This document shows, piece after piece, positions 61,932 through 64,000 of a stretch of 64,000 nt of DNA. The notes below the pieces were generated by a model that searched no databases, was not told the origin of the DNA, and saw only the letters and a program-made list of their open reading frames with translations. Every line of letters starts with the position of its first letter. Position 1 is the stretch's first letter. Source of the stretch: Micropterix aruncella (taxonomy: Eukaryota > Arthropoda > Insecta > Lepidoptera > Micropterigidae). The DNA lies in NCBI GenBank assembly GCA_944548615.1, contig CALYMY010000057.1, positions 124,001 through 188,000 of the forward strand. The letters run 5' to 3'. The position numbers and the translations under genes are program-made.

Positions 61932-62684
61932 AATCTGAATTTTCAAATCTGACAGTTGGTTCGAAATTTGAATTTTCAAATCTGACAGTTGGTTCGAAAT
62001 TTGAATTTTCAAATTTGACAGTTGGTTCGAAATTTGAATTTTCAAATCTGACAGTTGGTTCGAAATTTGAATTTCCAAATTTGACAGTTGGTTCGAAATT
62101 TGAATTTTCAAATCTGAAAGTTGGTTCAAAATTTGAATTTTGAAATTTGACAGTTGGTTAGAAATTTGAATTTTCAAATCTGACAGTTGGTTCGAAATTT
62201 GAATTTCCAAATTTGACAGTTGGTTCGAAATTTGAATTTTCAAATCTGAAAGTTGGTTCAAAATTTGAATTTTGAAATTTGACAGTTGGTTAGAAATTTG
62301 AATTTTCAAATCTGACAGTTGGTTCGAAATTTGAATTTTTAAATTTGACAGTTGGTTCGAAAGTTGAATTTTCAAATTTGACAGTTGGTTCGAAATTTGA
62401 ATTTTCAAATCTGACAGTTGGTTCGAAATTTGAATTTTCAAATTTGACAGTTGGTTCGAAATTTGAATTTTCAAATCTGACAGTTGGTTCGAAATTTGAA
62501 TTTTCAAATTTGACAGTTGGTTCGAAATTCGAGTTTTCAAATTTGACAGTTGGTTCGAAATTTGAATTTTCAAATCTGACAGTTGGTTCGAAATTTGAAT
62601 TTTTAAATTTGACAGTTGGTTCGAAAGTTGAATTTTCAAATTTGACAGTTGGTTCGAAATTTGAATTTTCAAATTTGACATTTG
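61932..62684 (-). repeat. Sat33 minus block, about 23 monomers
   Basis: Copy of 57294-58046 (offset 4638). I see no difference on reading. Confidence 0.92.
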
Positions 62685-63263
62685 GTGAAATTTGGTATAG
62701 GCATTCCATTATGATGGCAATTACTAAGTTCCACCATGACATGGCTGCTGCACCCAGGGTTGGCTCCCGACGAGGGAACTCCTCAACGGTCAACCGTAGA
62801 GACGCGAAATTTGGTATAGGCATTCCATTATGATGGCAATTACTAAGTTCCACCATGACATGGCTGCTGCACCCAGGGTTGGCTCCCGACGAGGGAACTC
62901 CTCAACGGTCAACCGTAGAGACGTGAAATTTGGTATAGGCATTCCATTATGATGGCAATTACTAAGTTCCACCATGACATGGCTGCTGCACCCAGGGTTG
63001 GCTCCCGACGAGGGAAAAACTCAACGGTCAACCGTAGAGACGTGAAATTTGGTATAGGCATTCCATTATGATGGCAATTACTAAGTTCCACCATGACATG
63101 GCTGCTGCACCCAGGGTTGGCTCCCGACGAGGGAACTCCTTAACGGTCAACCGTAGAGACGTGAAATTTGGAATAGGCATTCCATTATGATGGCAATTAC
63201 TAAGTTCCACCATGACATGGCTGCTGCACCCAGGGTTGGCTCCCGACGAGGGAACTCCTCAAC
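62685..63263 (-). repeat. Sat119 minus block, 5 monomers
   Basis: Copy of 58047-58625, with gacgcgaaattt, gggaaaaactc, ccttaacgg and ggaataggc in order. Confidence 0.93.
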
Positions 63264-63367
63264 GGTTGAGGAGTTCCCTCGTCGGGAGCCAACCCTGGGT
63301 GCAGCAGCCATGTCATGGTGGAACTTAGTAATTGCCATCATAATGGAATGCCTATACCAAATTTCAC
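63161..63367. repeat. Near-perfect palindrome, arms 103 bp
   Basis: Centre at 63264, third near-identical copy, in the repeated 4638-bp unit. Confidence 0.92.
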
Positions 63368-63369
63368 CA
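63264..63369 (+). repeat. Sat119 plus block, less than one monomer
   Basis: Right half of the palindrome centred at 63264. Confidence 0.92.
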
Positions 63370-64000
63370 AATTTCAAATTTGAAAATTCAAATTTCGAAC
63401 CGACTGTCAGATTTGAAAATTCAAATTTCGAACCAACTGTCAAATTTGAAAATTCAAATTTCGAACCAACTGTCAAATTTGAAAATTCAAATTTCGAACC
63501 AACTGTCAAATTTGAAAATTCAAATTTCGAACCAACTGTCAGATTTGAAAATTCAAATTTCGAACGACCTGTCAGATTTGAAATTTCAAATTTCGAACCA
63601 ACTGTCAAATTTGAAAATTCAAATTTCGAACCAACTGTCAGATTTGAAAATTCAAATTTCGAACCAACTGTCAAATTTGAAAATTCAAATTTCGAACCAA
63701 CTGTCAGATTTGAAAATTCAAATTTCAAATTTCGAACCAACTGTCAGATTTGAAAATTCAAATTTCGAACCAACTGTCAGATTTGAAAATTCAAATTTCG
63801 AACCAACTGTCAAATTTGAAAATTCAAATTTCGCGCCAACTGTCAGATTTGAAAATTCAAATTTCGAACCAACTGTCAAATTTGAAAATTCAAATTTCGA
63901 ACCAACTGTCAGATATGAAAATTCAAATTTCGAACCAACTGTCAAATTTGAAAATTCAAATTTCGAACCACCTGTCAAATTTGAAAAAATTAAAATTTCG
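63370..64000 (+). repeat. Sat33 plus block, cut by window end
   Basis: Repeats 58732 onward. A private gaaatttcaaattt near 63579 is the clearest difference from the first copy. The gaaaaaattaaaa landmark is reached at the window edge, so the array continues beyond. Confidence 0.92.

Larger units (their letters stand above)
57253..64000. repeat. 4638-bp composite unit, 1.45 copies
   Basis: Order: linker, Sat33-, Sat119- (5), partial Sat119+, Sat33+. Every landmark from 57253 recurs 4638 bp later up to the window end, with very few base differences, so at least one more unit boundary probably lies beyond the window. Confidence 0.9.

Noticed and set aside
1..64000. CRISPR array
   Set aside because: There are no unique spacers between repeats; adjacent units are direct head-to-tail copies, and unit lengths (33 and 119 bp) are uniform satellites.
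1..64000. Whole pattern as an assembly or amplification artefact
   Set aside because: Fold-back artefacts would make arms identical and breakpoints random. Here the arms differ consistently, breakpoints recur and copies carry private variants. Exact copy number in the near-identical right part could still be misassembled.
1..64000. Telomeric repeats, rDNA, tRNA or histone clusters
   Set aside because: No telomere-type hexamer or heptamer runs and no conserved RNA motif were seen; all sequence except the two short linkers is assignable to the two satellites.

Overview
The window contains no gene that I can support. All 64 kb consists of two tandem-repeat (satellite) families. Sat119 is a 119-bp unit of about 50% GC. 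Sat33 is a 33-bp unit of about 27% GC. I found no tRNA, rRNA, transposon domain, CRISPR array, origin or single-copy gene. The long open frames are by-products of repetition: 33 is a multiple of 3, so three of the six frames of Sat33 stay open, and 119 is not, so Sat119 gives one 61-codon frame per monomer that overlaps the next. This is eukaryotic satellite DNA, probably from a heterochromatic block such as a pericentromere, a sex chromosome or a B chromosome. The sequence alone does not tell me the species.

Strand convention: Sat119 is called + where it reads ggttgaccgttgagg, and Sat33 is called + where it reads gaaccaactgtc. The window divides into 70 satellite blocks (69 switches) plus two short unique linkers. 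The order follows a strict grammar: Sat119- to Sat119+ to Sat33+ to Sat33- and back to Sat119-. All 20 Sat119- blocks are followed by Sat119+. Sat119+ never leads to Sat119-, and Sat33- never leads to Sat33+. In five cycles the Sat33- arm is missing, and in four the Sat33+ arm is missing. The window is therefore best described as a tandem array of about 20 copies of one dyad-symmetric higher-order unit, an A-B cassette joined to its own inverted copy, rather than a random mosaic.

Layout: from 1 to about 35 kb the cycles are short (roughly 0.9 to 4 kb) and rich in Sat119, with up to 14 monomers in a Sat119- block and 16 in a Sat119+ block. From 36 kb rightwards the Sat119 part shrinks to about five minus monomers plus one partial plus monomer, and Sat33 expands. 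One Sat33+ block runs unbroken from 38.7 to 57.25 kb and is itself built of nested copies (offsets 2680, 5821 and 4231 bp). The last 6.7 kb are a 4638-bp composite unit repeated almost exactly.

Junctions recur with the same sequence. Sat119-/Sat119+ inversions use three recurrent sequences plus one single-occurrence breakpoint. Sat33+/Sat33- inversions use two sequences. Satellite switches fall at an AAATTT-containing motif present in both families. The commonest Sat119+/Sat33+ junction is the mirror image of the Sat33-/Sat119- junction except for one base, which points to one founding junction that was then duplicated by inversion. The two arms of the dyad carry different diagnostic variants, whereas same-orientation arms tens of kb apart are nearly identical. 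This suggests turnover by copying whole dyads.
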